From Apiotrichum sp. Y4204 (Eukaryota > Basidiomycota > Tremellomycetes > Trichosporonales > Trichosporonaceae): a DNA stretch of 64,000 bases. Positions 23,723 to 34,573 of this stretch are shown here, piece by piece. The stretch is taken from contig JAMYHL010000002.1 of assembly GCA_025531455.1 (NCBI GenBank), positions 1,054,001 to 1,118,000 on the forward strand. The letters run 5' to 3'. Position 1 is the stretch's first letter, and every line of letters begins with the position of its first letter. The translations under genes and the position numbers were made by a program. Below the pieces are notes generated by a model. The model searched no databases. It saw only the letters and a program-made list of their open reading frames with translations, and was not told the origin of the DNA.

Positions 23723-24438
23723 AGGTCATGCATATATATAGCCTTAGGATGCAAGTTGCAGCAGTGAGTTTGTTCGGCGAGTTGGCCTGAATAAAGTATG
23801 GGGAAGGGGAGAATACTTCGTCACCCTTCGTGTACCTTCAGTACAAAAGGCAGCACAAACGCAACACACTATCTACATGTTCTGTCTCCACTACATATTG
23901 ATTGATGCACTTTCCACGACGAGCTGCTGAGGCTGTTCCGTACATTGGTTGTTCCGTACCCTACAGGTGACAGTGTGCCCGTGTGGGCGGTGCCACACCT
24001 CAAATTGGTCCCAAATCTGCGTCACTACTTGCCAATATTGTTCGCATTGCACACTTTCCCACTCCTGACAGTCCCCCCACGGCCCTCCCGGACTATAGAC
24101 ATTGCCCTTGCTGGACCCATTCCCACAGCTAAGGGACTGGCAGCATTGACTCCCATCGGCCGGGAGCAGCGTGGGCTCGTGCACTGTACCTTGGGGCCAA
24201 CGTGGTTTGTGAGTCCGTCGAGGTGACTTGAGCCTTCTTTCCGCAGCAGGAAGCATGCGGATCGTGGACATCAGCACAGCTGGACGTAAGGGTATCTAAT
24301 TCATATTCTGGTATCAACTGTATATATCTTCTACTGACTCTCTCAATCATATACTGGACTTCTCTCAATCATCAACACCCACAGGTCGGTGGCACCGAAT
24401 GTCGATCCCTACCCACCGCTCCAACTATTCTGACGTGC
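23723..24438. other. Intergenic region between convergent genes
   Basis: This lies between the 3' ends of the BTB-like gene (plus) and an unknown gene (minus). No coding or RNA signal seen. Confidence 0.6.
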
Positions 24439-26578
24439 TCACTGAGAGTCGGACTTCTCCCGAGCAGCAAGCCGCTCATTCAAGGTCTTGATCCTCTGTT
24501 TGAGCATGTCAATCTCGCTCCTAGTCTCGTCCTCGTTCGGGCCCTGCTCTCCAAGCTCAACGCCCGACATCGTAGAGCCAGCGGGATGGTCGACGGGAAC
24601 TGATGGGCTCGGGACGTCGTGAGTTTCCTGGAGAGCGTTCTGCAGAGGGTGCTGCAGAGTGTTCTCCGGGACCTGCTGATCCAGGGTCGACGAAGCCTGA
24701 ATCGACGAAGGGGGGACGAGGGGCTCGGCGATGTAGTCCTCGTAAGTGTTCTCCATGGCGGGCAAGGTCAGGTTGCTCGCCTCCGCCCTCCACGGCTTCA
24801 CCTGCGGCACCCTGGACGCTCCCCGGGTATGCGAGAGGAGATCGGTGCCCTGGTCAAGGTTGTTCATGGGGAGCGTACTGTCATACAGTCCCTGCGAGAG
24901 CGACGGCGGGTTATACGCGTTGCAGTGCTCAATGGGGAGGATGCGGTCGCCCGGAATGTAGCGATTGGCGAGGAGACCGAGCTCGGGAGTAGCCTTGGGG
25001 AGGGGATTGGTAGCGTCATAGGGGGCGAGGTCGCGCGTCTGGTCACTCGAGGTGACTTTGCAGACCCAGGCCGCGAAAGCCTCGAGTGCCCCACCTTGGC
25101 TGCTCTCGCAGTTGTGTCCGTCGCGGTCAAGGGACAGGCCGTCGTAGTTGAGAGCCGACGAGTGCTTGCCGCGGCGAGTGCCGGTATAACCGTCATCAAT
25201 CTTGCGGCGGGTGTTGCTTCCCCCGGCAAGGTCATCGTCCTCGTAACTGCGCTTTCCCCTAGGGCGCGATGGACCCGCCTCGGCATTGTAAGAGAAGGGC
25301 TGAGGCTTGGGTGCAACGGGCGCACACAGCTCCCCAGGACCGTAACGCGAAGGGAAGAAGTTGAAACGGCTATCTGTCTCCGCCACGTTTGTGGCGAGCA
25401 GAGCGGAGCCAGGAAGGGCTATGACTTTCGAGCTTTTGGCCGGCCGCTTGCTCCTCACAGTTGCTGAAGTCTGTTTATTGTCGTTCTCCCGCAGAGCGCG
25501 AATCCACGTCTCGTACTCTTGCTTTCCAGGATGAGGGGGAACCCAACTCCCGAAATTGAATTCCCCAGGGTGAGGAGACACCGTTTCAAGCGGCTCATAG
25601 AAAGGGCGGGGAGGCTGCGACCTGTCCGGCTCTTTGCCCTTTCGAGATTTCTTTGCGGGCTTTGGCGGGTGGCTTGTATTTGTCCCCAGAGAGATTGATT
25701 TGCTGCGTCCCCTCCTTGTGCCCCACGGGGCAGTGGCTGCATCAAATGCAGAAGGCGGGGCTGTGATGATTTAGCGACTGACAGTGATGAGATACTTACC
25801 ATCCATCACGTGGGGTGGAAGCGGGGGCGGTCCCATGCTTCCCTTTGGGGTCTTCTCTGGGTTGGCCGTGGTCTCCCGAGGAGCAACGCTCGACAGTTCG
25901 GAAGCAGCAGGGTTGTTCGACGTCTTGCCGCCCTCAATAGGCAATTCAGAGTTCTCGAAATTATCGACATTCTTGGCAGGCAAAGCACCTGGCCACGGAG
26001 TGGCAACCCTAGGACGCTGAGGGACGGGGTAAAGGTATTTCTTGGATGGAGTGGACGACTGTTCGTCTTGAGACCTGACATTGACTTCAGGGGCAGGAAT
26101 TGTTTGGGCTGTTTGTTGATCAGTCACAAACACAGTAAACACTGATGGCGCAGTAACCAGGTACTCACCGTCTGTCTGGGACAGCGGAGAGGGCGTACGC
26201 TGATCGCTGCTGACAGAACTGGTGTTCTGCGGAATGACGAAGGATACGCGTGATTTCTTGTTCCCCTTGGCGGTATCCTCTGACCCTTCTGTTGATCAGT
26301 CACTGCCACATAATGGAGTACTCACCCATTCCTGATTGACGGGGAGGCACGGCTGTGCGGCGCTCGGCAACTGCTCGAGGGCTGGCCGTCTCAGAGACAG
26401 GCCTGGCGGTAGTGGAATCCACAGCGCCGAGTTCCGCCGGCGAAGAAATCCTCATGGGAGAGAGACTCGGAGTGACGCTCAGCTCCTCACTCCTGACGAG
26501 GGAGCGTGCGGGGGTGTCAGGCGACAGGATGGGATAACGAGGGGGCGTAAATGGAGGCGTGGAGTAGCGCCGGTCCAT
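24439..26578 (-). CDS. Unknown protein, mostly disordered, C-terminal coiled coil
   Basis: Four exons (26326-26578, 26169-26288, 25800-26108, 24439-25760) give 667 residues in one clean frame. The N-terminus (MDRRYSTPPFTPPRYPILSP) and the centre are rich in Ser, Pro and Thr with many SP/TP sites. Basic stretches such as SRPRGKRS and TRRKID could be nuclear localisation signals. The last 35 residues form a short coiled coil (DMLKQRIKTLNERLAAREK). I recognise no family. Introns 1 and 2 begin alike (GTGAGTAC) and share the 14-base word GTGACTGATCAACA just before the acceptor. The location is possibly nuclear, by inference from the basic motifs. Confidence 0.78.
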
Positions 26579-27385
26579 GTCGGCTGAGGCTGCGGAGGAT
26601 GATGAAATTACTGAACAGGATACTGAGGGATGGAGAGAATGGGAGGTATGGAAATCCTTGGAGGAGTTCTGGGTGTGTGTTTTTATACAACCTTCGACAA
26701 CCTTTGGGCAGAAAGAGGACGACCGTCACTTGGAAAAGCTTGGTGTTGATGTTGGATTGGGTACACACCAAACAATACACGCGTCGCCATACACCCCTCC
26801 CCCCCGGGCACACCGCGTCTGCAAGCGCATCCCGCCTTGGTCGACGCGAGGCCACCATCCTCGTTATGCAAATGGGAGTGTTGGGCGAGCGAAGAATGTG
26901 ACATTAGTCTATCGGGGATGAGGGACCCGCAATGTCCTTTTGAAACGAACGGCGCGAGGACTGATCTGGTAGTGGGCCACTTGGACGACATGTTTACGGC
27001 TACGATTTTGCTCTCGCTCAGTGGAGTTCTGATAGGCAGCAATTTATTACCGAGAGGTTGCACGAAGACCACTGCGCGTTGACAGTGTTTACATTATTGG
27101 GAGTCTCCGCTGGGAACGGAGCATGCAGTTTCGACCACTGAACTTCTCTGCTCGGATTGGGAGAACAGTGAACGCTCGTAGCATCAAGAAACTATACAAA
27201 CACTCCGCACTTTACTCGGACTGAAAAATGGATATCGAGAAGTGCAACTGGAGCATTGTGTTGACACGATTTTGTTCATCAGTATGAACAGATGGCAGCG
27301 CCAATGTTTTGACTTCTTTGGGCTGGTCAGAGGACGATAAATACTGATGACATTGGATGTTGCTACAAAAACGCTACACTTTACT
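26579..27385. other. Intergenic region
   Basis: Upstream region of the unknown gene at 24439-26578 and downstream of the small gene at 27386. No feature recognised. Confidence 0.6.
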
Positions 27386-27938
27386 CTAGCTCGGATCTCC
27401 TCGCTTAAGAATCTCGACAATAGTCTGCGCCGCGAGCCGCCGTCCAGCCTGGTCGGCGATAACCCTTTGAACGATCTGGCGGTGATTCTCAAGCAGCCAG
27501 ACGTATTCGGACTGCGTCCTCCCCGCGCGCCGGAGATACCACTCGTGGCGGTACTTCCATGCCTCAAACTGATTGAACGTGCCCTGCGCCACAGCGAGTG
27601 TCATTTGGGCGGCGGCAGGACGTTCAGCGGGAGGTTTGGCGGCGAGCATGGCGTGGAACTCGATGAACGATTTGACGTAGGAGCGGCGGAGGATCTCGAG
27701 AGTGTGTTTGGGCACAACGGGAAAAAAGCCCGGGAGCGGTGTGGAATTTTGAGGGGAGTTTTGCGGGGAGCTGATGGTCGCGCTGTCGGGCTGCAGCGTT
27801 ATCAGCGTTTGTAGAGTAAGGCCGTGAATTGATTGATTGGGCTACACAACCTACCGTCAGAGGCATGTCGCTTTCGTCGTCCGTTGATGCCTCCGACCTG
27901 CTTGATGGGCTAAACGCGGCAATTTGCCTGCTAGTCAT
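27386..27938 (-). CDS. Small helical protein of unknown function
   Basis: Two exons (27855-27938, 27386-27790) separated by a 64-nt intron give 162 residues. After about 50 disordered residues the chain is helical and basic: HTLEILRRSYVKSFIEFHAM, FEAWKYRHEWYLRRAG and AAQTIVEILKRGDPS. The gene has good codon bias and a clean splice (CTG ACG joined to CCC GAC). I do not recognise a family. It is divergent from the HIT gene, with 600 bp between starts. Confidence 0.68.
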
Positions 27939-28539
27939 AGCGGTTTGGATGTAGAGGTGTGATGTTGGGAAGAGATAGAAGTGGAGGAAGAGTGACTGTT
28001 GAGGTATCTTGATGAACGTTTGTTTGGTTCCATTCCCTGTTCATCACCCGTTCATCACAGCCACCGAGCACTCGCGCCAAGTCATAATATGGCACCCAGA
28101 GAGGGTCAAGAGTAATTTTTTCATCAGCCATTACAGGGGTGCTTGATGCCTGTAAGCTGAGATGATGGGATGGATGGAGAAATGGTGATGGCGGGCTTTC
28201 ACGTAGGACACAGATCCAAAGCAACAAGCATGAAACCAAGAGTCAATGAGGTTGATTAGCTACATGCTAAAGTGCTGTTTTGCGCGTAAATCCATGCTCT
28301 TTCACAAAGCTCTCCAGATGAAAGTCTGCAGTACGCGCAAAGACTACGCCAAAGAAGCAGGCATGGCATTATTGCACGCACCTCGAAACCCGCCACATGG
28401 GGTGCGAGTGCCACATTCGCCCCACCCACGCCACCGCCTGCCTGGCCTCCACCTCCACATCAAACGTTCCGCGTCCGGCATCAAGGTCGTTTCAGTTTCA
28501 GAACCATCGCTTTGCACTCCCTCATCAACCATCTACACC
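27939..28539. other. Divergent promoter region
   Basis: Shared upstream region of the small helical protein gene and the HIT-family gene. No coding signal. Confidence 0.6.
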
Positions 28540-29170
28540 ATGGGCCTCCTGAGCTGCTTTCGCCGCCCGCTCGCCCCTCCCGACCCCGAAAGCCCGCTCG
28601 TCGACGGATACGATGCGCGCTGCGTGTTCTGCCATGTCGCGCCCGAGAAGGGGTTTGCGGTCGTGTATGAGGTGCGTTTGGAAAGTGGACTATGTATTGG
28701 AGCGCGTGGAAGGAGGAGAATACCACAATGGCAGCGTACTCATTTTAGGACGACGAGCTCATTGCCTTCCGTGACCGGTGGCCGCGGGCCGCGGAACACC
28801 TGCTGATCATTCCGCGGCGACATGTCCCGACTGTGAAGGACCTTACAGCGGATGACATCCCTTTGAGTGCGTTTTGTCCCTAGTTCCACTGACGCCAGTT
28901 GAGCGGATGGCGGCGCGCGCGCGGGTTATGCGCCCCGGTGATCATGTCAAGCTGGGGTTCCACATTCCCCCGTTTAGCTCCGTGCACCATATCCACCTCC
29001 ATGTCCTCGTGCCTCCGTTCACGCTCTTTGGCAAGGTGCAGTACCCTGTGCGCATGGGGTCCGAGGGCGGCAAGAAGTGGGGGTGGTTCGTTACCCCCAG
29101 CCAGATTGTCAGCATCCTCGAGAATGGGGGACGGATTGGCGTGCGCGCGGCCCCTGGCAAAAAGGCATAG
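28540..29170 (+). CDS. HIT-family (histidine triad) nucleotide hydrolase/transferase, HINT3-like
   Basis: HIT proteins hydrolyse nucleoside phosphoramidates or related adenylated substrates. Three exons (28540-28671, 28749-28866, 28899-29170) give 173 residues. The N-terminal CVFCHVAPEKGFAVVYE and LIAFRDRWPRAAEHLLIIPR match the HIT fold, and the histidine triad is intact as HHIHLHV. The longer spacing GFHIPPFSSVHHIHLHVL and the C-terminal KKWGWFVTP segment resemble the HINT3/aprataxin-like branch more than Hint1. The second intron is only 32 nt and its donor GTGCGT is fixed by the frame (IPL-I-ERM). It is probably cytosolic or nuclear. Family secure, subfamily less so. Confidence 0.9.
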
Positions 29171-29394
29171 ATTTGACATACACACTCTAGACACTCGTCA
29201 GACTTTATTATAATTGCCGGATCGGCTTGCTCGTGTACATACATGCATTGTACATTATGGGATTATGGGGAACGGACGAAAATACGGACGCCGAATGCGA
29301 GAACGGTTCACCCACCATCTATATGCTTTTATGCTTCAAACCAGGCCGCTGATAAGGATCCACACCACAAAAAGTCCCGATGCCGCCGCCAGGC

Positions 29395-30454
29395 TCAGCC
29401 GAGGACGTGCATGTTCTTCCTGGCCTTCTTGAGTTTCTTCTCCTTGGTCGTATGGTTGAAGTCGCGCCAGTTGCCAACACGTGCCTCGCGGGTTTCTGTA
29501 GGTGCAATAAGTAGAATCCAAGAAAAGGAACATGCGTGTCAGCATCAAGTGTTCTCACGGCAAAGTGGATACTGGGAAAGGGCATACCGCGCACTCTGCG
29601 CAAACCGTCGGAGCAGCACTGTGGGGCTGGTGAGAACTCGGCATTGCCGACAGGGCCATCAGGGGAGGATAGGGTAGATGATGAAGGACTTACCTTCCCA
29701 ACGCTGTGCGTCTTCTTGTTTGCGCTTGCGCTTCGCAACCTCCTCCGCCTTGCGTGCGCGCTCCTCGGCCTCGTTGACGTTGACCATCTTCAGGCGTCTG
29801 TCGGTCAGCCATGTACAGCATATATATGCTCACTTTCTCTTTGACAGCTCGTCCTCAACCAACAGTTCCTTGGCCTTAGCCCGGATCTGCTGTTGGAACG
29901 GCGGGTTGAGGTTCGCCAGGCGTGGGTCGTCAGCCGCAACATTCGCAGTGTATCCGTCGCCGAGAACGCTGCTCGTCAGATCAGAACAATCAGGAAACTC
30001 ACCTTTTCAGAACAAGCGTGCGCGAGTAGGTCATGATGGAGTCAATCTCTTCACGCTTATTGGAGTCGACCAGGTGGCTCTCAGCCTGCCGTTAGAGCTT
30101 TCTCACGTGGATCGCAAGCTCACCTTTTTAAGCAAGTCAAACGCCTGTCGGTCAGCTGTGGTCACAAATTAATTACTCACCTCATGGCCCTTCTCATGCT
30201 GAAACTTGTCGGGATGAATCAGCAACGACTTCTTACGGTACTGCTTCTTGACCTCAGACTCCGTCGCGAACGCCGGAAGATCCAGAACATCGTACGGACT
30301 GGAGTCAGCTGGGTACTAGGTCACTGAAAGGAGAAGACACCTACTTCAGTTTGAAAGCGCGAATAATGCGCTCGACCTGCAGAGTCAGCTTCTTCTCTTA
30401 CAATCAAGGAGCCTCCGCACTCACCTCGGCTTCCCTTGCTTGAGTCGTCGTCAT
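29395..30454 (-). CDS. DnaJ-like spliceosomal protein, DNAJC8/SPF31 type
   Basis: DNAJC8 is a J-domain protein found with spliceosomal particles. Eight exons (30425-30454, 30345-30376, 30181-30298, 30124-30144, 30003-30085, 29834-29968, 29694-29797, 29395-29495) give 207 residues. The first two exons are 30 and 32 nt, and the fourth is a 21-nt microexon coding AFDLLKK. The J domain reads [20 protein letters not shown] and [12 protein letters not shown] with the HPD motif. The characteristic tail has [20 protein letters not shown], a long basic helix, [15 protein letters not shown] and a final Lys-rich segment. The last intron is 199 nt; a possible exon inside it fails the phase test. It is divergent from the TFIIF alpha gene. 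Confidence 0.92.
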
Positions 30455-30927
30455 GGTTCACCTGCACCTGAAGGGTTACTCGGCAGATAGTGGTCCCTCA
30501 CACAATACGCAATGGGGGACAGCGATCACGAGTGCGTACTTGTTGCACAGAGGGCAGGTCGCGGTGTCTCTTACAAGAGAGGAGACGACGGGGACGATGG
30601 ATGGTGAGGAAGTGATGGATGAGTGAGCAAGTGAGCAATTGAGCAAGTGTTGTTGCGTGAAATGTGACGGTCGTGCCCGGTGGCGGCAAAATGGCACGAA
30701 CAATCACGAAATGGTGACCGCAGAAGGGAGGAACGGGATCAAAATGAGATTGGCAGCAGTGAGCTGTGAGTGACTCACACACACACCCATTTGACAATCG
30801 TAACAATGCAAATGGCTGGCCTGGTCCATTTGGGGAACCTCGAACAATAATCGCCACCCAATGCATCCAACTTGATCCATCTTCATCCATTCTCCCACTT
30901 GACCTCACGTCTCCACTACACATCGCC
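30455..30927. other. Divergent promoter of DNAJC8-like and TFIIF alpha genes
   Basis: No gene seen. A GAGCAA-type repeat (GTGAGCAA, GTGAGCAA, TTGAGCAA) is present near 30622-30650 and could be a regulatory cluster; this is speculative. Confidence 0.5.
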
Positions 30928-33205
30928 ATGGCCGAACCTTTCTTCCTCAAGAAGAGGGCTCGTCCCCGTGCTCTGGGCGCTGCGCGCCCCACCGCCGCCG
31001 CCGGGGCTGGCCCCGCGCCGGCGCGCCGTCCCCCTCGTCCCATGCCTCCTCGTCCTGCTGGTGCCGGCGCCGCTGGTCCATCCAAGCCTGGCGCCAAACC
31101 GGCCGCCAAGCCCGCGACCAAGCCCGAAGTCAAGGCCGAGACGAACAAGGACAATCTCGTCGAGATCCAGATCTTCTCGGCCGACCCCGACGCAGGCCTG
31201 CGGTACAACCTCATGAAGTTGAGCTCGAACCGCGACGTCGACCCGTCCAAGTTCCCACAGCCGCTGTTGCTCAACCGCAAGCAGCCGGGGCCGCGGGCGC
31301 CGCCGCAGTTCCAGCACGACGAGAACGGGAATATTGTCGGGCGGTTCGTGTACGATGAGAACGGCAAGCCGGTGCTGGATGACGAGGGGAAGCCGGTCGT
31401 GGAGAAGAAGAATGAGATTGACATGTCCCTTGTGGGCTCGGCGCCTGGCATGTCTAACAAGCGCCGAGGCAAGCGGAATACAAAAGAGGTGTTTCACCAA
31501 GATGTGGAGGTGATCAAGCTCCGCCGCGAGGAGGCGAACCCGTGGGTTCTGGAGCCCAAGAACCCGTCCGAGAAGCCCGCGATTCCGGAGCACTGGGTCG
31601 GGCGCATGACAGAGCCAAGCTCGCTGCCAACGATCTTGCTTATCAACGAGGGCGAAGGCGCGAGCTTCACGATGGTGCCTCTTGGGCGGACGTACAACTT
31701 CCAGTCGCAGCGTCCGTTCAAGGTCATGGATTCTGACCAGGCGAACAAATACGTGAGCTTCGCAGTGGTCTTGGTGGAGACCACATTGTTAACATTCAGT
31801 TCGAGATGCAGGCCAAGTACAAGGTCCACGACCGCTGGGGCCAGCGTCAGGAGGATGTCGGTCCCGGGCTCGTCAAGACGGAGGAGACAATGCGCGGCAT
31901 GGCAGACCGCGCCCAGCGGATGGAGTACAACATCGCGGCCAACAAGGGCAACGTCCGGGCGCCGACGGTCAAGCGTGAGAAGTTTGAGGACGACTACGTC
32001 CGTGAAGGGCGCAACGTCGGCCGCGGTCTTGATGGCGGAATCGATGAGGAGCTCGACTTTGACGTGGCCGAGGAGTTTGCGGACGACGAGGATAGCAATA
32101 CCTTCTACTACAACAAGGAGGAAGAGGAGGAGAAGAAGCTGCAGGAAGTGAGGCTGAGACTTGGGCCGTTGCTGACCGCCAGGACCGTCAGAAGCAGGAG
32201 TACCGCTGGGCGAATGCGAATGTCGGCGACCGCCCGCAGATTGAGGAGGACAAGGATGATGAGGACGACCTGTTCGGCGAAAAGCTCACTTCGGAGGGCA
32301 AGCGTCTGCGGAAGATGATGCGCCGGCGCCGCGAGGAAGACGGGGACATGTATGGGTCGTCGGACGACGACGACGACACGGACAGCGAGGAGGAGCGGGA
32401 GAAGGAGAAGGAGAAAGAGCAGGAGAAGGAAAAGGACAAGGACAAGGCGGCCGCGAGCCGGAATGCGTCTCGCGCAGGCTCAAAGGCCCCAGACTCGCGC
32501 GACGGCACGGGCTCCCCAGCTCGCAAGCTCAAGCCACCGACGCCAGAGCGCGCGGGTACTGCTCCGCCCGGAGCAGGTGCTGCCCTGCTTGCCAAGCGCG
32601 CGGCATCGCGCGGAGCCAGCCCCCGCCCCCGTGGTTCTTCCCCTCTCGCGCGCGGCTCTTCGCCCGTCGACCGCGGCAGTCCTGCCCCGACGGCCCGTGG
32701 CTCCTCTCCTATGGGCCGCGACGGCTCCCCCGCCCCCGGTCGGGAGGGCACGCCGTCGGGCACATCGAAGCCGAAGAGCAAGAGCGCAAAGCGCAAAGCA
32801 ACCTCTCAGTCGCCGTTGCGTGATGATGTGGGTACGCCGTCGTCGTCGGCCGCGATGAAGCGCAAATCGCCCGACGACGCCGCGACGCCGTCGACGCCCG
32901 GCGGCGACTCGCCCGCGGGCGCGCTGCCAAAGAAGAAGAAGAAGGCGCGCGCGTCGAGCGGCACACCCGCACCCGAGCCGTACCCCGGCATGATCACGCG
33001 CGACGAGGTGCTCACATGGCTCCGCGCCCAACCCAACCTCGACACAATCCTCATGAAGCCCGCCATCGACGCGTTCATCCCCCGCCTCAACGTCGATGCG
33101 CGGAACAGGGAGGTCTTCCTCGGCTGGATCCAGCACCTCACGACGCGTGTCAAGACGCCCGATGCGTCGGTCACGTACTTGAACGTCCGGCCCCAGTTCC
33201 GTTGA
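30928..33205 (+). CDS. TFG1: Transcription initiation factor IIF subunit alpha (RAP74/Tfg1)
   Basis: TFIIF alpha pairs with TFIIF beta and escorts RNA polymerase II into the preinitiation complex. Three exons (30928-31752, 31800-32147, 32183-33205) give 731 residues. The N-terminal dimerisation region is recognisable (LRYNLMKLSSNRDVDPSKFP, GRMTEPSSLPTILLINEGEG, TYNFQSQRPFKVM), as is KVHDRWGQRQEDVGPGLVKT, a hallmark block. A long acidic then charged region (EREKEKEKEQEKEKDKDK) and RGSSP-type repeats follow. The C-terminal winged helix (ITRDEVLTWLRAQPNLDTIL to the end) is complete; in RAP74 this domain binds the Fcp1 phosphatase. The first intron is 47 nt and the second 35 nt. Confidence 0.95.
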
Positions 33206-33705
33206 GGCTGCGAGCTGGCCGTGACATAGAAACAAGAAGAGGACTTGAGAGCATGAACATTTACAGGATGAATCTGGTGTATCTTCTTTGGGTAGCGACT
33301 GTGCGCATCATTTAGTGTCGAGGACCGAAATCATCCTCATCGACTGGCTTCGCGCACTGTCGGCACTGCACAACTGACGAGACTCTCACAGCTCGCTTTG
33401 CACGCCACCTTCACTCCTCTCGCACTCCGCATCATAACAATCCTACTGCCCTGCAACTGCCCCACAGCCGTAGCTGATAGTACATCAAGTCCTGCATGCC
33501 TGCAGCCCTGTATCCCAATCCCTAGTGGTGGCGGGAGTGACTCATCCTAAGAATAGCGACTGTCCTACAAATACATGTTGTCGAGTGCGCACATCGGTCG
33601 GGGTGGATCGTATTCTCGCTTCCAGTCGGGAGGTGGGGTAGTAGAGAAGAAGTCGCAACACCAAACGCCGACACGAGCCGCTAAATCATCTCATGGTCGA
33701 GAGAT
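33206..33705. other. Intergenic region between convergent genes
   Basis: Lies between the 3' ends of TFG1 and RPL37. No coding signal seen. Confidence 0.6.
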
Positions 33706-34573
33706 TTAGGCCTCGGTCTTAGCGGCCTTCTTGGTGGCGGTCTGGCCCTCACGGAAGCCGTTCTTGAAGCGGCGGTTGACCGACTTGAGGTGGGCGGCAC
33801 GGCCGGTGCCGGTGGTCTTTCTGCGCTTGGCCTTCTGGCCCCAGTTGAACGAACGGAGCTTGGCAGCGGGGTAACCACACTGGGCGCAGGCTGCGGGTTA
33901 GCGGGCTGGAGAAAGATGGTCGAAGACCGAAGGAAATGGAAGGATTTTCGGAAATGGAAACTTCTGGCAGGCGAGCGGTAGCAGCGACAGAGGATAATCT
34001 CGTTGCAGACGACGCGCACGCGTACTCGCCACCGTCCCTCCGATTCACGATTCCCGGCTCCTATCACCCCAGGTCGTCTTCATCGATTCGCGGTCGGAAA
34101 ATTCTCTTCCCAGCCGATACTTACTGCTCTTCTGCTTGTGGAACGAGCGGTTGCCGCAGCGGCGGCAGAGGGTGTGCGACTTGGTGTGGCGCTTACCGCT
34201 GGATACTGTCAGTCGCCGATCCTACTGTGCTTTTCTCGACTCGCGAACAAACTCACAAAGAGGGAGTACCCTGTTACAAATGAAAGCCAGACCAGGTCAA
34301 CAAAGGAGGACCTTCCGTCAGCTACTTGATCCATTTGCCAACTGGGCACTGGTGCGAGCGCCGCCGCTCCTATCGAGGAGGGCAGCCGCTGTATAGACTG
34401 ACCTTACCCCTGCGAAGTCAGCGCTGAACCCAAGGAGAAAGAACCAGCAGCGATAACCAGACTCAGACAACGGAGAGCGGGGAGGTGGTGCAAGGACATA
34501 ATACCTCCCGCTCGCGATCGCCGTTGCCGTCGTCGTCGTCGTCGCTGCCGGGTGTCGTTCGCTGTACGCACAT
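33706..34573 (-). CDS. RPL37: 60S ribosomal protein eL37, start codon split by an intron
   Basis: eL37 is a zinc-binding core protein of the large ribosomal subunit. The full N-terminus [19 protein letters not shown] appears only if five exons are joined: 34572-34573 (the bases AT), 34403-34409 (7 nt), 34257-34270 (14 nt), 34125-34198 and 33706-33890. This gives 93 residues. The start codon is therefore split AT|G by a 162-nt intron with a GTGCGT donor and a CTGACTTCGCAG end. The zinc-finger cysteines CRRCGN and CAQCGY, the [12 protein letters not shown] block and the C-terminal [11 protein letters not shown] are all present. The exact match of residues 1-9 with yeast Rpl37 makes the unusual splicing convincing. 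High expression is expected, so RNA-seq can test it easily. Confidence 0.95.

Noticed and set aside
29496..29693. Extra 31-nt exon in the DNAJC8-like gene
   Set aside because: It has acceptor and donor-like ends but breaks the phase; skipping it yields the family motif [12 protein letters not shown].
33891..34124. snoRNA in the last RPL37 intron
   Set aside because: Ribosomal-protein introns often host snoRNAs, but I found no convincing C/D or H/ACA box pair.
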